A DNA stretch of 5,777 nucleotides, taken from NCBI GenBank assembly GCA_023229795.1, contig JALNYP010000129.1, forward strand, positions 1-5,777, read 5' to 3'. Shown here piece by piece: positions 5,737 to 5,777 of the stretch. The position numbers were made by a program, and so were the translations under genes. Origin of the DNA: Syntrophobacterales bacterium (lineage in GTDB: Bacteria > Desulfobacterota > Desulfobaccia > Desulfobaccales > 0-14-0-80-60-11). The notes beneath the pieces were generated by a model, which did not search any database, was not told the origin of the DNA, and saw only the letters and a program-made list of their open reading frames with translations. The stretch's first letter is position 1. Each line of letters starts with the position of its first letter.

Positions 5737-5777
5737 ATGAAAGAAGAAAGAAACGACATCCTCCCTGATCCGGCATT
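5737..5777 (+). CDS. Probable start of an unidentified gene, cut by the window edge
   Basis: An ATG at 5737 opens a frame reading MKEERNDILPDPA that is still open at the right edge of the window. GAGG at 5724-5727 lies 9 nt upstream, a reasonable ribosome site directly after the inverted repeat. The hydrophilic start has no signal peptide or membrane segment. Thirteen residues are too few to identify a family. It would be divergent from the thioredoxin-like/dus operon, and the inverted repeat would sit in its 5' leader. No clear + strand promoter is visible; a TTGACA at 5579 lacks a -10 box at the right distance. Confidence 0.45.
   Translation, partial: MKEERNDILPDPA

Overview
The window looks like chromosomal DNA of a Gram-negative bacterium. 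A lipid-anchored outer-membrane efflux channel and a periplasmic adaptor both require an outer membrane. The coding regions are GC-rich with GC-rich third codon positions, while the right-hand intergenic stretch is clearly more AT-rich. The style of the split MacB-type transporter and the two-part thioredoxin-like protein would suit Desulfobacterota or a related group, but that placement is a guess from family resemblance, not something the sequence proves.

Positions 1-3884 (+ strand) hold an ABC-type tripartite efflux operon: the 3' end of a MacA-like adaptor, a MacB-type ATPase, a MacB-type permease encoded as a separate protein, and a NodT-family outer-membrane lipoprotein channel. The genes are tightly packed (13-nt gap, 4-nt ATGA overlap, 46-nt gap), so one transcript probably makes a complete inner-membrane to outer-membrane pump. 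The operon promoter lies left of the window. Positions 3885-4022 separate this operon from a convergent one and contain two hairpins; one may be a weak terminator and may also form a pseudoknot.

Positions 4023-5508 (- strand) hold a second operon, transcribed leftward: a CxxC thioredoxin-like protein with an unfamiliar N-terminal domain, then a tRNA-dihydrouridine synthase. The two genes overlap by 8 nt. A good sigma70-like promoter lies upstream at 5606-5633 (- strand).

Positions 5509-5736 form an AT-richer non-coding region with a striking 17-bp imperfect inverted repeat (5671-5723). A looser, related element lies 52 bp to its left. A probable new + strand gene begins at 5737 and runs off the right edge. 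The most intriguing parts are this repeat region, which could be a regulatory leader or a small repeat family, and the thioredoxin-like/dihydrouridine synthase gene pair. I see no clear evidence of an entirely new defence or mobile system.
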